The notes under the pieces were generated by a model. It did not search any database and was not told the origin of the DNA. It saw only the letters and a list, made by a program, of their open reading frames with translations. From Symbiodinium natans (Eukaryota > Sar > Dinophyceae > Suessiales > Symbiodiniaceae): a stretch of DNA of 64,000 nt. Numbering within the stretch: the first letter of the stretch is position 1; each line of letters begins with the position of its first letter. This document shows positions 17,301 through 29,455 of the stretch, piece by piece. The stretch covers positions 1,510,582 to 1,574,581 of the forward strand of contig CAJNDS010000113.1 in NCBI GenBank assembly GCA_905221605.1, written 5' to 3'. The position numbers and the translations under genes were made by a program.

Positions 17301-17975
17301 GCAACATCATCTTTGAGCCTCAGACTTTGCTGAAGGTTTCGAAGCTTCTCGAGGCCGGTCCGAGGCCTCCTCCAGTTGAGCAGGGCGCGATATAGTTTGC
17401 TTGCCCGATGGAGATCAACATCAGCTTGCAATGTCATGCAGAGGGCTTTTCAGGACTTTCTCATGCCCGTCGAAATTTTTGGAAAGCTCAGGATCATCGA
17501 GGCTTCTTTTGAGGCCCGTCGAGAAGTCTGAAATAAAAACTTGCGGCAGCGCGACATAGCTTGCAGGATCATCTTAATCCGTCGAGGCCCTTCGAGGTCT
17601 GTCGTGACGTTTTGAATAGAGAATGAAGAGGACTTGGAGCCAGCCGCGGCTCAAAATTCTTTTGTCTTTTACATGGAAGAGGCAGCCAGGGTTTGTCCGG
17701 GCTCGAGGCCTTGCGGGGACCCGTTTAATAGTATTATAAGCCCGGGTCCCCGAGGCCTCGTAATCTTGCAAGCTAAAGGAGTTTTGGGATTTTGTTGAGG
17801 CCTCGTGAGGCCTCGGAAGGCCTCGAAACCCCATGAGTGAGGCCTCGGGGGGCCTCGGAAGGCCCCGAACCTCCGCAAGTGAGGCCTCAAAGGCCTTGCA
17901 ATATCGGTTTGCGCGACTCCAAATGTGGGTCCAAAAATCTGAGCAATTCTGGCTTCGTGTGCGTGGGCCTCCCCT
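17301..17975. repeat. AGGCCT-rich duplicated segment, copy 2
   Basis: Second copy of 16,012-16,490, longer by insertions near 17,380-17,440 and 17,530-17,650. The shared stretch includes TTTAATAGTATTATAAGC and the AGGCCT palindrome cluster at about 17,750-17,895. Confidence 0.85.
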
Positions 17976-20150
17976 GTAAAGCAAGCAAAAACGCACAGTA
18001 CAACTCACCCGGCGGCTGGTGATCCTTGCGTTTTCTCCTTTACAAACGGAGATGGAACTCCGCTGGACTTCTGGCACGTGCCTACTAACGCGTTTTTGGT
18101 CTTTTACATAGCGGAGCATGGTGCTTCCAAGTCTTATCTTCGATGTTTCTCCAGGAATTTAGATGATCGGTTGAAAGCTCTTGTAAACGCAAAAGCACCC
18201 GCTGTCAAGTCAGAGTTACTCTTCAGTAAAAAGAGCAGTTGTGCAGAGTCCAAAATAAATCATTAACTTTTTTAAATTTGTCGTGATTAACTGTCTTGAG
18301 GCTTGTTACCTCTTGTCGGTACAAAAAGAACCTGTTAAATGAATAAGTTTACACTTGACGTTCTTTGCTCTTTCTGACCAAGAAAGGCGCGCAACAAGTC
18401 TTCAGTGTACCTAACTGCAAAGTGCTAAGTGCTATGCTGTTGCTAGGTTTGGCGCTTGTGTGGAAACTGTCCTGGACGCATTGGCAGTTTGGGTAACGTG
18501 ATCTATTCTTCTGCAGCACACTTGCAAGCAAATTTTTTGGTTTCCAACTTTTTGTGATGCTGGCAAAGCAACGCGAAAAAACGATCATCGAATGGATGTT
18601 TCATGCTCTGCATCTCTAAGAGTTACGCAGAAGATGGTGTGCAAGTTTTACTTTTCCAGATTCTTGCAAGAGCGGTTTTGGCTGGAGGGCTTAAATCTTC
18701 ACAAGTCGCACAGACGAATCGGAGGCAGGAATGGGAAAACCTGCAAGTAGACAACACTTACGCTGCTGCTTAAGCCTTTAATGTCATGTGGACCTTAATG
18801 GTAGTCTTACCCGCCCTGTTCGCAAATGCTTTACTACCTTCCAAAGGGCACGAGGGTGCTGATCTAGCACACTTGCAAGCAAAGCAGCTGCAGTCTTCAA
18901 TGTCTTGGCTATTCTCTTGGCAGCACACTTGCGGCTGGGCTGGATTGGCTGGTGGGGCTGGAGGGGGGCTGTGGGGGGGGCTGTGGGGGGGAGCTGAACT
19001 GGTGCAGGACTAAATGGGGCTGGGGGCTGGGATGGGGCTGGCAGTAAAACTGCTAAACTGTCAAATTTTGGGTTTTTGGGGCAATTAGGGGTTTTGGAAG
19101 TTGATTTGGGGCTTGGGAAGGTGATTTGGAAAGCTTAAGTAAATTGAACATTTGGCCTTCCGGCCTTCCGCTTTGGATTAATCAGCCTGTTTAGACAAAT
19201 ATCTTTGAAAATTCAAGATTGGTACCACATACAATTTCCATTTATTTTGTCTTAAGGGTTTAGGTTTAGGTTTTAGAGTTTAGGGTTTAGGGTTTTGGGT
19301 TCAGGGTTTAGGGTCTAGGTTTAGGGTCAGGGGACGGAATGTGGTGGAGAAGCATTTTCAAGGGCACTTAAGCTTAACAATAAATGGAAAATCCGATTTT
19401 TTGTACCATCCCAACTTGATCTAGGTAAGGCTCGATCCAGTTTCCTGAACCAAATCCAGCCGCCCTCCATGCGGCTTACAAAGGTATTCCAGAAGCCTAA
19501 ACTTCACTCCAAACCGGGGGGGGAAGCCAGGACAGGGAGATTGCGAGATTGCGCGCGGAGCTGCTTGAGCACAGGGCCGCTCCCAACAGTGAGCACCGCC
19601 GTTTGGCGTCCATCTCAGCCTGCCTTCAGGTCCCTGTTCCAAATGCTAAAATTCCAAGTATTGGAATCCTCAAGCCTTAAAGCTCAGAATAAGGCAACTC
19701 TCAACACGCTGGATTTGCGTGTCGGTGGCTTTAGGACTTGAGGACGAATTTGGCAAGGTAATCTGGGCTCTTCAACAGGTTCCCCGACACGCTTCTCTGG
19801 GTTTAGGGTGCAAACAAAATGGGCTCATTGACGAACCTTTCTCATGAGCTCAGCCCGGCGCGCGATCCAAGGCTCTGATGCCCGGATAGCAGCTTTAGAT
19901 AGCACAAATTGCCAGTGTCGCCAGGCTATGCCCACGATGCTGGCTCTCCGGCTTGCCCTGGAATGGATTCTTCTCACCAAGAGTCTATATCCCCCTTGGG
20001 AATTATCTTTTTTTTTGTTTATATAAAACCCAAGAGGATATTTAAAATAGTATTTTTATTAAGGTTCAAAGGGGAGTAAAGGAGTGGGTGGGCCCAGATC
20101 CTTCCATGCGCCTGCCATGATGGTGACCCGGAGCTTTGCGAACAGCTTTG
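17976..20150. other. Host non-coding stretch, first telomere-like traces
   Basis: No gene is supported. The phrase GCACACTTGCAAGCAAA occurs at about 18,517 and 18,868. A G-rich GGGGCTG run lies at 18,950-19,040. Degenerate TTTAGGG-like sequence appears at 19,255-19,330, the first in the window. A 75-codon ORF at 18,786 starts with a hydrophobic, signal-like stretch but ends in the G-rich repeat. Confidence 0.45.
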
Positions 20151-20151
20151 C

Positions 20152-20610
20152 TTGGACTTATATGATGGAACGATGATGGAGGTTTTGAGCGGCCTTGTAA
20201 ATTCGATCGGCTCCAAGATGATTGATTGCAGGTCACCTTTAGGCGACTGCTGCATACCGGATGTCCCATGTATGCCGACGACATCGACAGGTGCTGCGAC
20301 AACTGCAGCGACAGCAAGTTCAGAGCAAGAGTATTGCGATCATCTCTACTCGAATGCAGCTTGTGCGGCGGCTTGTGGCGTGGAAGTTAACTCGACGGAG
20401 TACACTTACATGACAGTAGACAACTCGAAGTTCATCAGACCTCGTCCGAATGAGAAGAGGTGCTTTCTAGTTGTTGATGAAGATCCACTCAATGCAAGCA
20501 CGCAGTCCTGCTGCAACTCATCAGATCCTCCAGATGATGTCTCATCCAGTCTTGTTTTGACACTTCGAGCGGCAACGTCTCTGACGGCACTCACATTGTT
20601 AATTGGTTGA
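20152..20610 (+). CDS. Possible secreted Cys-rich protein or exon
   Basis: A 152-residue ORF with about ten cysteines (CCIPDVPC, CAAACG, CCN), candidate N-glycosylation sites (NST, NAS) and a hydrophobic C-terminus (ALTLLIG) that would suit a GPI-anchor signal. It has no N-terminal signal peptide, so if real it is probably the last exon of a longer gene. Domain family not recognised. Support is composition and Cys pattern only. Confidence 0.35.
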   Translation: MDLYDGTMMEVLSGLVNSIGSKMIDCRSPLGDCCIPDVPCMPTTSTGAATTAATASSEQEYCDHLYSNAACAAACGVEVNSTEYTYMTVDNSKFIRPRPNEKRCFLVVDEDPLNASTQSCCNSSDPPDDVSSSLVLTLRAATSLTALTLLIG

Positions 20611-20857
20611 CGCATATAGTTGTACATGCTGGAGCCAACTAGAAACGTCTCCACGTGCACCAGCGTGCTGTGCTGATTTGTGGTTGGAGTCTTGAGCAGT
20701 GGTCGAGAGCATCAATACACATAGGTTACCCTACGGATTGGTTTCCAGAAGATAGAAAACACAACGGCTCAGCCTTTGAGACGAAGGGGCTCTTTTGACT
20801 GCACTGGAGAACTGGTACTGCTGCTGCAGAAGAAAGAGGCCTTTATTGATTAAATTA

Positions 20858-20873
20858 TCCCCCCCCCCCCCTC
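20858..20873. repeat. Poly-C run
   Basis: A run of C at about 20,861-20,871 in host DNA, one of many G/C homopolymers in this scaffold. Confidence 0.6.
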
Positions 20874-21023
20874 CCTGAGTCCCTACGACCGGATGTCCCC
20901 CCAAGAATCTCCTAAAGATTGAAACCCTAAACACCAAACCCTAAATTTTAGGCTTAGGATCCTCCAAGTTTTTGAACCCTCAGAGGCCACAGGCCATAAG
21001 GCCCGACAGGCTGTGTGCTGTTC

Positions 21024-21158
21024 CCTAGGGTTTAGGGTTTAGGGTTTAGTTAGGGTTTAGGGTTTAGGGTTTAGGGTTTAGGGTTTAGGGTTTAGGGTTT
21101 AGGGTTTAGGGTTTAGGGTTTAGGGTTTAGGGTTTAGGGTTTAGGGTTTAGGGTTTAT
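21024..21158 (+). repeat. (TTTAGGG)n telomere-like array
   Basis: About 18 nearly perfect TTTAGGG units with one truncated unit near 21,048. It lies far from any chromosome end in this window. Confidence 0.95.
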
Positions 21159-21599
21159 AGAAATTGTATAGGGTTCAGGTCCGGAGTTTTGACCGAAAGT
21201 TTTGACCGAAAGTTTTGAGCGAAAGTTTTGACCGACATGCGACTGCGCTGCTGCAGTCATGCGGCGGGTGACCGGAGTTTTTTGTGCGATTTTTTTGGGT
21301 TGTGATGCACATGATGACGCAGTTTTCGGACTAAGCAGCAGCTGCAGCCCACATTCGCAAGTCATCAAGCGGCTGGTTACCTGTCTTTTGACTGCAAATG
21401 AGAGAAGCTAGCGTTGCAGCATTTGATTGAGTTGCGTCCTGCAAAGGTTGCACGTTGGAACGGGTTTCGTCGCTGTCGCCACTTGTTTGGCAGCAGCCCG
21501 AGTAGCACGTACTGTGGGGATGATGTGGTGCCGTGATATCATGTCAAGATGTGTTTTCTGTTTACGTCGCAGGATTGTGTCGCTTTTTGTCTGCAGCGA

Positions 21600-24260
21600 T
21601 GCTGGAGGACGCGAGCGCCGGCCTGAGTGATATGATCAAGTCAAGATGGAGAGACCTTGGAATGGTCTCATATGGATGTGAGCACTTTGGGGCTTGGTGG
21701 TTCTCAGGTCTTGCAGAGGTGACGCAGTTGAAAGAGGTCACGAGATGGATGCGGCGGCACCGCATAGATGGCAAGAAGGAGAAAGCACGGACATTCGCTT
21801 TCGAGAAGCCGAGCGGGACGAAGTCATTCAAAGCCAAATGCGATATTGCAGAGCTGGAGTTGAGATTCCCAGACGGCAGGTATGCTGAGGCCAGCCTGCG
21901 CGGGACGTGGGTGTGGACCTGTGATTCTGCTGAAATGCTGCGCTGCACTTTGAATGTCCGTGACGGCAACCGCTGGGATGGTAAAGATCAGCTCAAGATC
22001 AAGATCACGTGGATCAGTGAGCCTCGCCAGGTCCCATGGCGGAACAAATGCGTTTTGCTGTACACCGGCGACAAGTCTAATGAGGCATACATTGAACAGA
22101 AGAACCCGCACATCCTGTATGCAATTACGCCTTGCAACGCTGACCTCTCTGACATGCATTTCACCCTGTCTGACCTTCACATTGACATGTCCATCGGGAG
22201 GATTGCTTCTGTTGCTTTCCCGCGCGTTGGCTGGATTAGGAGGTGGATACCTCCCGGTTTTACCTTCGAGCCCACAGCTTGTGCGCTGGAGCTTCAGAGG
22301 TTTCACCTCCTTGGAAGGTACAGACATGGCTACCATGGTACACATCCCCTCTTTGCAAGGGGGATTGCCGCGGAAGGCCCCAAGACTCCGTCAGAAAGAA
22401 AGGTGGAACCCAGGGAGGGCCACATTCCACGTACAAGTCGCATCGCAGGAGTGCCCAACTACTCTGATGCGTTCTTCGCGTCGCCCTCGTACAAGCAAGC
22501 CATGTGCCCCAGCTACGGGCAGGACACCAAGCGGATTGGGGGACGCTGGTGTGTTGGCACAGGGTCGTGCGACGTGGAGGCAGGCACAGCCTTGATTTGT
22601 GTCGTGCTCGTGCTGATCCAGGAGGCCGCTTTGACAGAGAATGGTGGCAAGCTTACATTTCCAGGAACGATGCCGGGAGACTGGGTCGGGTTTTGGACAT
22701 GTTTTGGGCCGTTGAGCAACGCTTTTATTTTGCAAGTGCCGCAAGTCTCAAGTCCCTTTACAGATAACAAACAGAATCAGAGAAGGATGGAAGCACAGCG
22801 ACAAAGACGTCAAAGCAGAGGACCTGGAGTACCGAGTTGCGAACCCATGCAACGACAACATCCTGGTCCTCGGTATCTTGTACCGGCGTGTCAGACTGGA
22901 TGACTTGAAGGCATTGGCTGATCCCGAGACAAGGTAGCTGGGGAAGTTCACAAGGTAAGTCTGCAGGGCCGAATTCTTTTAATATGTCGTGCAATTATCA
23001 CGATCCAGATTGGGCATTTTTGGCCGCGCAAAGATCTTGCGCCACTTGGGAGTCGATCTTGAGGGCGGAAGTCGCTACGTCCCCTACGTACTTGTAGACA
23101 TCCTTGGCCAAGTAGCAGAGAACGGGCACAGTTCTGGGCCCCTGGAGACTGTTTTTTTTGTGCTTGTTCCCGTACTGAGAAAGATTGACTCGATGAAGAT
23201 GACGCTCAAGCGCAACGGCCGAGCGTCACGCCGGTGTTGGAGACCTGCTACAAAGTGAGCAGAGATGCATTACTTTGCTGCTGCATCGTTCAGATGTCGG
23301 TTTGCAAGAGGTCCGGCCGAGCTGATCCAAGATAACCTCCACTCCTCCTTCCCTGAAGTGGATGGGAACACCCTCCTACCCCTGAACCCAAGCAGCAGCC
23401 TAAACCCTCAACAGCCGAAGCCGCAACTCCTATTTTGTCTTGGAGGCCCCGCATACCAAAGGAACATCAGCCTGAAACACGTGACACCAAGGGCTTTGCG
23501 TGTCGCAATCTCGCCAAGGCCAAAGAATCTCTTGCAAGCTGACTGGTAAGGAAACATGGGTTGGGCAGAGTTCTGTCCTTTTGCTGCTGGACACGGACTT
23601 CTGCGTCACATAGAACATGTTTGCACAAAAGTGGAGTGTGTCTTATGTCATGTTTTGTTGTGTCTTGTGTCGTGTTTTGCCTCATGCACGTCGTGTTGCG
23701 CAGGCTGCTGCTTTGCACGATCTTGTGAACATGCCTGATGCTGCTGCCTTTGCTCAAGATGTACTCTGGTGACTGAGGTTCAACTGTTGGGGTCGCAGCG
23801 TAAGAAGGTTCCATTGTGTTACATTTCAATCGTTGCACCCAACCCACACAACACCAGACTTCGCTGTCATTCTTTGTTGAGGCTTGATGATGTCAATTTT
23901 TGGAAGCACCTTACTTTGCCACATTGTCGATTGCGGCTGCGAATCGCGCGACGCATGTCGCGCAGGTGAGCGAGCCTCCCCCAGCATGGATCTGCTTGTG
24001 GACCAGGTGGCCGGATACATGCCGTTTTATGTGCGAGCCCCAGATTCAGAAATCTTCCAACCAAGCGCAGCTTCCGCAAGAAGCATCTGCAACTCTGTAT
24101 TGCAGCTATTGTGTGCAGCTACTTAACTTGACGGGAAAGAGGCTAATGAAGGTAGCAATTGTGCGTGATTTGGTTGTTCCAGGCAGTGCCAGGCGGCCTG
24201 CAATCCGTATGTCAGAATCATTCAAATGCCGCAGATCTGGTTGTCTTAGTGCGACATGAG
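21600..24260 (+). CDS. Spliced host gene of unknown function
   Basis: A long exon starts around the ATG at 21,600, just after CTGCAG, and reads MLEDASAGLSDMIKSRW with an ordered, non-repetitive sequence to about 22,480. A further coding stretch at about 22,775-22,934 ends ADPETR at AAG|GTAGCT. More exon candidates are 23,004-23,150 (LGIFGRAKILRHLGVDLEGG), about 23,280-23,546 ending at G|GTAAGG, 23,704-23,769 (AAALHDLVNMPDAAAFAQ) with AG before and GT after, and one ending at 23,965. The same-strand frame from 21,533 to 22,903 reads through the introns. No domain is recognised; residues WWFSGLAEV, GTWVWTCDS and VGWIRRWIPPG are conspicuous. The exon set is inferred from splice-like borders and coding texture. 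Confidence 0.45.
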
Positions 24261-25800
24261 CCAAGGATGACACACGCACGTTCTTTGTTGGTGGTGGGTC
24301 TGCTGATAGCTTGTGACATGTGATACATTCTAATCAAGACGAACCCAATCAATGCTTTGGTCCGACAAAATTTGTTGCCACACTGACCCCGCCCTAGTGT
24401 CCTTTGTGGCATGAAGCCCCGAGGATTGCAACGTCTGTCTGGCAATGGTGGCAAGCCGGACCACCAGATTTGAGACAAATACACGCCTAGCTTTTTAGCA
24501 GCCCCTGAAGCCCAAATCCGCGTTCCAAGTTCGAGGTACACCTTGCTGGTATATACTGCCGGGGTTGTGTGCGGCTTGATGGGCTGCAAGAGGTTATGGC
24601 CTGAAGCCCTTGACAGCCCCACCCTTTCAAGAGTCGAGGGTCACGCAGGCCCTCGCCAGTCTCGACTCCAAGATGATCCTAGTAGTAGAAAATCTTCATA
24701 TAACAAAAGATAGAAGCAATGTCTTTATTTCATATTGAGAAAGAATAAACTTTTAACGCTTCTGAACCCAAGCCTCTAATTGCCCTGACTTTGGCCTAGG
24801 CTTTGGCCTAGGTGGAGGCAGTGAAGAAGCGCAGGCCATTGACAGGCTGGCGGCACCACTCGCGGGTAGGACGGCATCAGTGGTTTTTGGTTGAAGCTTC
24901 GTTAGGCATTCAGGTGGGGGTTCATGCGCTTCGGGAGTAACGTGCAAGTTCTTTGTTTTTGATGCGACTCCATGGCAGTTGAATGTGCGAAGTGCTGGCC
25001 ACGTTTTAGCTTGGAAGCCTAACCCAGCTGGAAAACTGCCGAACACGAACCAACGCAGCCGATCTTGCAAGAGTTGAAGCACGCTGCGTCTCAACCCTTG
25101 GAGCTTCTGTCACTGTGGCTGTGGGTTTTTGGAGACGGGAACGGGTGCTGGCAGGTGACGTTGAAGCAGACGACACCTGGGACGAGGAGACCCTTAATTT
25201 TTTTCCATGCTCCATAGAGCCCCCCGAAACCACGAATTCCAGTTTTCAAGTCTGTAATGGCTTTACTGCTATTGGCGGCCAGATTCTGTACAGATACATG
25301 TTCGTTCAGACGCATTCCTGTCGTTTTTCGTAGTTTTACGGCAGAATCCCGATCTTATCCCACAAGTTAATCTTAAGTCGCCCTTCCAGTTGCCCCAGCT
25401 CATGTGCAAGTTCTATCATCAGGTTTTGGAATAGAACCTTAAACCTAAACCCAAAATAAGCTGCTTCTTTTGTTAGGCCTTTGTCCTTGCGCTTGCTGCG
25501 TCTGGGGAGCTCCCTGCCTGGGCTCTTCCGCAGCCTGGGAGCAGGGACCCCAGCCCGTGCTCTAGCCCAATGAGGTTAAGGATGTCAGCCTTATAAACCC
25601 ATGGCCCATGGCTCTTCTGCTCTACGCGACAACCCCACGCTCAGGGTTCACCCTTCTTGTTGCGACGCCTTTGTGCTGGAAGCTTGTGTGGTGACATGCA
25701 CTGCCACAACAAATCTAAGCTCCACATGGCTTCAATGACACTTGATGGGCGGAGCTATAGCCAACGAAACCCAGAAGCAGACACAGGTGCAGTTGCAGGG
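24261..25800. other. Host DNA, no supported gene
   Basis: ORFs up to about 130 codons exist on both strands but are not convincing. Minus-strand 24,753-25,094 is Pro/Lys-rich at its end. No repeat array is present. GGCCTAGGCTTTGGCCTAGG near 24,791 is a short direct/inverted repeat. Confidence 0.4.
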
Positions 25801-25804
25801 TGGG

Positions 25805-26187
25805 GGGAGAGGAGAAGGCCATGAGGGGGCGCTTAAAGGTGGCGACCGACATGCCCTCCATGCGAGTGATGGATCCTGAGACTGGCAGGTAGGATAGACT
25901 GTACGCTACTTCCAATTGCAGCGCCTAATCAATCTTTCACTTCAAGTATTCCTGCCGAGCACGTAGACTCGAGGCTCTGAAATTCGAGATGCGCTGGACC
26001 CGTTTGGTGTCTTGTTCGACATTCATGCAAACATCAACATGCAGAGGCGTCTTAGCAAAGGTGCTGATGCCCTCATGATGTTTGAAGCTCGCCTTCTGTC
26101 AGTACCCTGTGTTCCCCTGAGCGCCTCTTGCACGGCAAGGCATGTTAGTGTAGTGCAGCTCAGCATACTCTACATTCACACTCTATG
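25805..26187 (+). CDS. Exon-like coding pieces of unknown gene
   Basis: Two plausible exons. The first, about 25,805-25,889, reads KAMRGRLKVATDMPSMRVMD and ends PETG at CAG|GTAGGA. The second, from 25,988, reads DALDPFGVLFDIHANINMQR and continues in frame to a TGA at 26,185. The PETR/PETG ending at a GTAG donor recalls the exon ending at 22,934, so the two loci might be related. No domain recognised. Confidence 0.3.
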
Positions 26188-26616
26188 AACTCAGGATGTA
26201 GCATGTTTGCCTATGCAGATGTTTAATTGTTTCTAGGGAATGTCCAATAGTTGAGAAACGTACTTGGGTACATTCGTGCTTCGTACTAATGTCATTCTAA
26301 CTCTGGCAAAGGCTTGTGCTATTGTCCCTGGACGTCGTATCAGACAAATGGGACCACTCCAGCTGGGAACCAAGACAGTTCCGGTTTGAAGCTCAGTGAC
26401 AAGGCCATGCTTGTGGAATACTGTGTTTTCAGCAGGTTTATCGGCTGGGCAAAGGTGACTTTGGTATGGTAAAGGTGACACAAATGTTGAATAGAACACA
26501 ATTCCGGTTTCCTTGGTGCAAATTCTGCGGCTCGGTCCAGATCCTTGCTGTTCCGCAGGCATATTGGCCCGAAACTGATCTCAGAACATTCAGACAAGTC
26601 CCCGTCGCATCAAGCC

Positions 26617-28918
26617 ATGCCTCTCTTTGAACTCTCCAAGTTCTTGCCCCTGTGCCTGGCCTTGCAGGGGCACGCGGCAGATCTCCTCTGCGAGGACTCT
26701 TGAGGGCGGGTGTGGGGGGGGGGGGGGGGGCTGCCAGGGGGCACAAGACGGACAGGACGCAGAGCCGCAAGCCCCGCGAGACGTGAGCCCTGGCTACGTC
26801 GGGGAAAGGCTCACCAGGCTCGGCTGACCGTGGGAGAGCAAAGCGTGCGCCGCCGCATGTGACGCATTGTGACGGGTGTCTGTGACGCAGGTACGAGCCC
26901 TACGGCTCGGTTTTTGTCCCCAGGCAAGCTGCCGAGAAGTCTCAAAAGCTTCAAAAGCTTATGTATGTATGTATGCATGCATGTATGTATGTATGTATGC
27001 ATGTATGTATGTATGTATGTATGTATGTGTGCATGTGTGTATGTATGTATGTATGTACATACGTGCGTACGTACATACGTAGGTAGGTAGGTAGATATGT
27101 ATGCGTATGTACGTGTTTGTATGTGTATGTATGTGTATGTATGTGTATGTATGTGTATGCATGTGTATGTATGTGTATGAAGATGTGTGTATGTGTGTAT
27201 GTGTGTATGTATGTGTGTATGTGTGTATGTATGTGTGTATGTGTGTATGTATGTGTGTATGTGTGTATGTGTGTATGTGTGTATGTGTGTATGTGTGTAT
27301 GTGTCTTTTTATATTCATATAGATATCATGCCTAAATCCTAAACCCTGAGAAGCAGCCTCATGCCAAGTGCCCCACCACCAGTGAAAGCCTCTGTGAGGT
27401 TCGAGCAGGTGAACATCCACTGGCACCTGGGCGCTGAGCACCGCATGGAGGAGCAGTACGACCGGCGGCCGCCGGCGTGGGCGCGGCGCCTAAAAGGATG
27501 CGCATTGAGAGTTCAAGGTTTAGGGTATTTTGGGGTGATAGGACCCAGGTCGCGCCATATGCCACGTGAAGCAATACCTATTCGAATTTTGAGGCGAGCA
27601 ACGTGACGGTGGAGAAGGACGGCGAGCAAGAGCTTGTAGTGCCTGGCCTGTGGTGCCCTACAGACGGCTGCCCTGCCGCAGAGGGCTTTTGCATGTCGGG
27701 TCTCGGTCATGTGATGTCAAGGGTTAAGTGTTAAGGGTTTAGGGTTGTGGCGCGCATCTGAGGCATCAATGACACTCTGCTGGAGGAAGAATCCTACACC
27801 TTCCAGCACTGCAAAGCCGCGCGGGTCGGCGGCGTGTGCCCCCCCGCGTCGTTGGATCTGCAGTCTCGCACTGCCAGGACAGCTCTTGGAGACTCTGAGT
27901 CTCGGATAGCAGGTACGAATTCCACTGGGTCTTCTCCACGGGAGGCCGGCTGTCGGGCGCAGCGCGGCGCTGCGGGATCGTATGTCTGCACAGGTCCTGG
28001 CACGCTCCAGGAGGATGGCAGCGAGGGAGAGCTTGGCATATCGTGCTCGGGCTGCAGAAGCCCAAGTGGGGCTAGGATGGGCTAGGTAAGGCAGAAGGGC
28101 TATTTTGGTACAGAGAGGGCCCTGCGGTCGGCAGGGCGGGCTTGGGCGGTGCCTTCAATCGCACCAACAATGCCGATGTCATCGTGCGGGCTCAGGCCAG
28201 AGATGGCCCGAGCTTCCCAAAACCCATAACAGAGTGGGCTCAGCGGCTCAGCGTGCAGATTTGCCTCATCGTGAACGACCCTAATGCTACTGCCGGGCCG
28301 GTCTGCCTCTCAGCCGTGGCACTGTGGTAGGATGTGACAGCTTCTCTTTGCATTCTAGCCATATTATATAGCCTCGATCTGGACGCTGCAGAACGACTAC
28401 TTCAACGCCGAAGGGAAGCCTTTCCTCGAGGAGTGGAGACAGCCCCCAGCGGGTTCGGCTGTGCGCTACGTGGGCTCCACCACCGGAACCGCCTACGATG
28501 ACGAGGCCTTGCTGCACCTCGGGCGGAAAGGCGTGTGTTGTCGCACTTGTCGCATCCTGTGGTGCCAGGTCTGCTCGCCTGTGGAGGTGAACTGGCACGT
28601 GGACCAGCGGTGCTGCCATCTGTCTGCCCAGGCCATGGACAAGCTCTGCGAGGTGGGGCGGGCGCGGGGGGGGCAGGCACCTTGCAGGAGAGGTCATGAA
28701 AAACCGCATCTACATAGGCCTACATAGGCCAGTGCAGTTCAGTAGGTTGCGGGTGAGGGAGGGGCAGCCATGGACTGGCGCTTCCGCAGGACATGATTGC
28801 GGTCGGTCTCGAGACCGATGTCGCGCCGAAAGGCTCCCGGCGACCCGTGGACAGGCGCTGGGTCTCTGATGCGCCTCGGCCTCCTTGCTCCTTAAGCCCC
28901 AAAACCCTCAAACCCTAA
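26617..28918 (+). CDS. Delta-carbonic anhydrase-like gene, copy 1, many exons
   Basis: The divergent member of a three-gene cluster. A signal-peptide exon starts at 26,617 ([18 protein letters not shown]). Exons then follow at about 26,740-26,823 ([14 protein letters not shown]), 27,370-27,490 ([11 protein letters not shown]), 27,596-27,700, 27,765-27,835 ([12 protein letters not shown]), 27,912-27,990 ([11 protein letters not shown]), 28,139-28,300, 28,378-28,507 ([10 protein letters not shown]), 28,569-28,652 ([16 protein letters not shown]) and 28,790-28,918. The HWHLGAEH and YEFHW motifs supply the histidines expected to hold the catalytic metal in delta-carbonic anhydrases (TWCA1 family), which interconvert CO2 and bicarbonate, probably outside the cell here. 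A microsatellite and telomere-like tracts lie in the introns. The stop is provided by CCCTAAA. Exon borders are approximate. Confidence 0.6.
26717..26730. repeat. Poly-G run
   Basis: About 14 consecutive G in the intron between the first two exons of carbonic anhydrase copy 1. Confidence 0.7.
26960..27310. repeat. (GTAT)n/(GTGTAT)n microsatellite
   Basis: About 350 bases of GTAT, GCAT and GTGTAT units inside an intron of carbonic anhydrase copy 1. The Cys/Val/Tyr frames across it are artefacts. Confidence 0.95.
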
Positions 28919-29339
28919 ACCCCGAAACTTCCCGAAGCCCCTGACTCACGATGACCTCAAGAGGAGCTGAAACTGAAGATTCTAGAGACCGTGCTGCTCA
29001 GTTTCCTGATCAGATCACGTTTCCCCTCGTCCCCATCGGAGCTGGCATCGTCGTGCAGTGAGGAGGCCTATGGGCCCGGGGGTGTGCATTGACCCTCAAC
29101 ACCAACGGGCTGGTTCTTAGTGAGGAATGAGGGAATGAGGTACCTATACAATCCCCGAAAATTATGTATATGTATATATATATATATATAGGGCTCGAAC
29201 TCCCTCGTTCCCTACTAAGAACCAGCCAGACAACCCTGTATTCCCTAAGCTCTGAATCAACCCTAAAGGTTGTGCTGCTTCTTGTCCCTGGCTGTGGTGT
29301 CAGGGCGCCGGAGAAGTGCTGACATCGGAAGGACGCCAT

Positions 29340-29455
29340 TTTAATTTTAGAATTTTGTGGATGGCACCCCTTTAGCCATCCCCCACTCTACAGAAAGTCG
29401 GAAAAATCTGAGCCGCAAGCAAGCCTGGCAGTGGACCCAAGTCCAGCTGGGAGTG
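29340..29455. repeat. Dispersed hairpin element, copy 1
   Basis: It ends in GGCAGTGG followed by ACCCAAGTCCAGC. TGGACCCAAGTCCA is a perfect 5-bp stem with a CCAA loop. The preceding 60 bases (AATTTTG..TGGCTGGC-like, then CAGAAAG) also resemble copy 2 at 33,385-33,470. Confidence 0.6.

Noticed and set aside
26959-27441. Thr/His-rich ORF of 160 codons
   Set aside because: Translation of the GTAT microsatellite within an intron.
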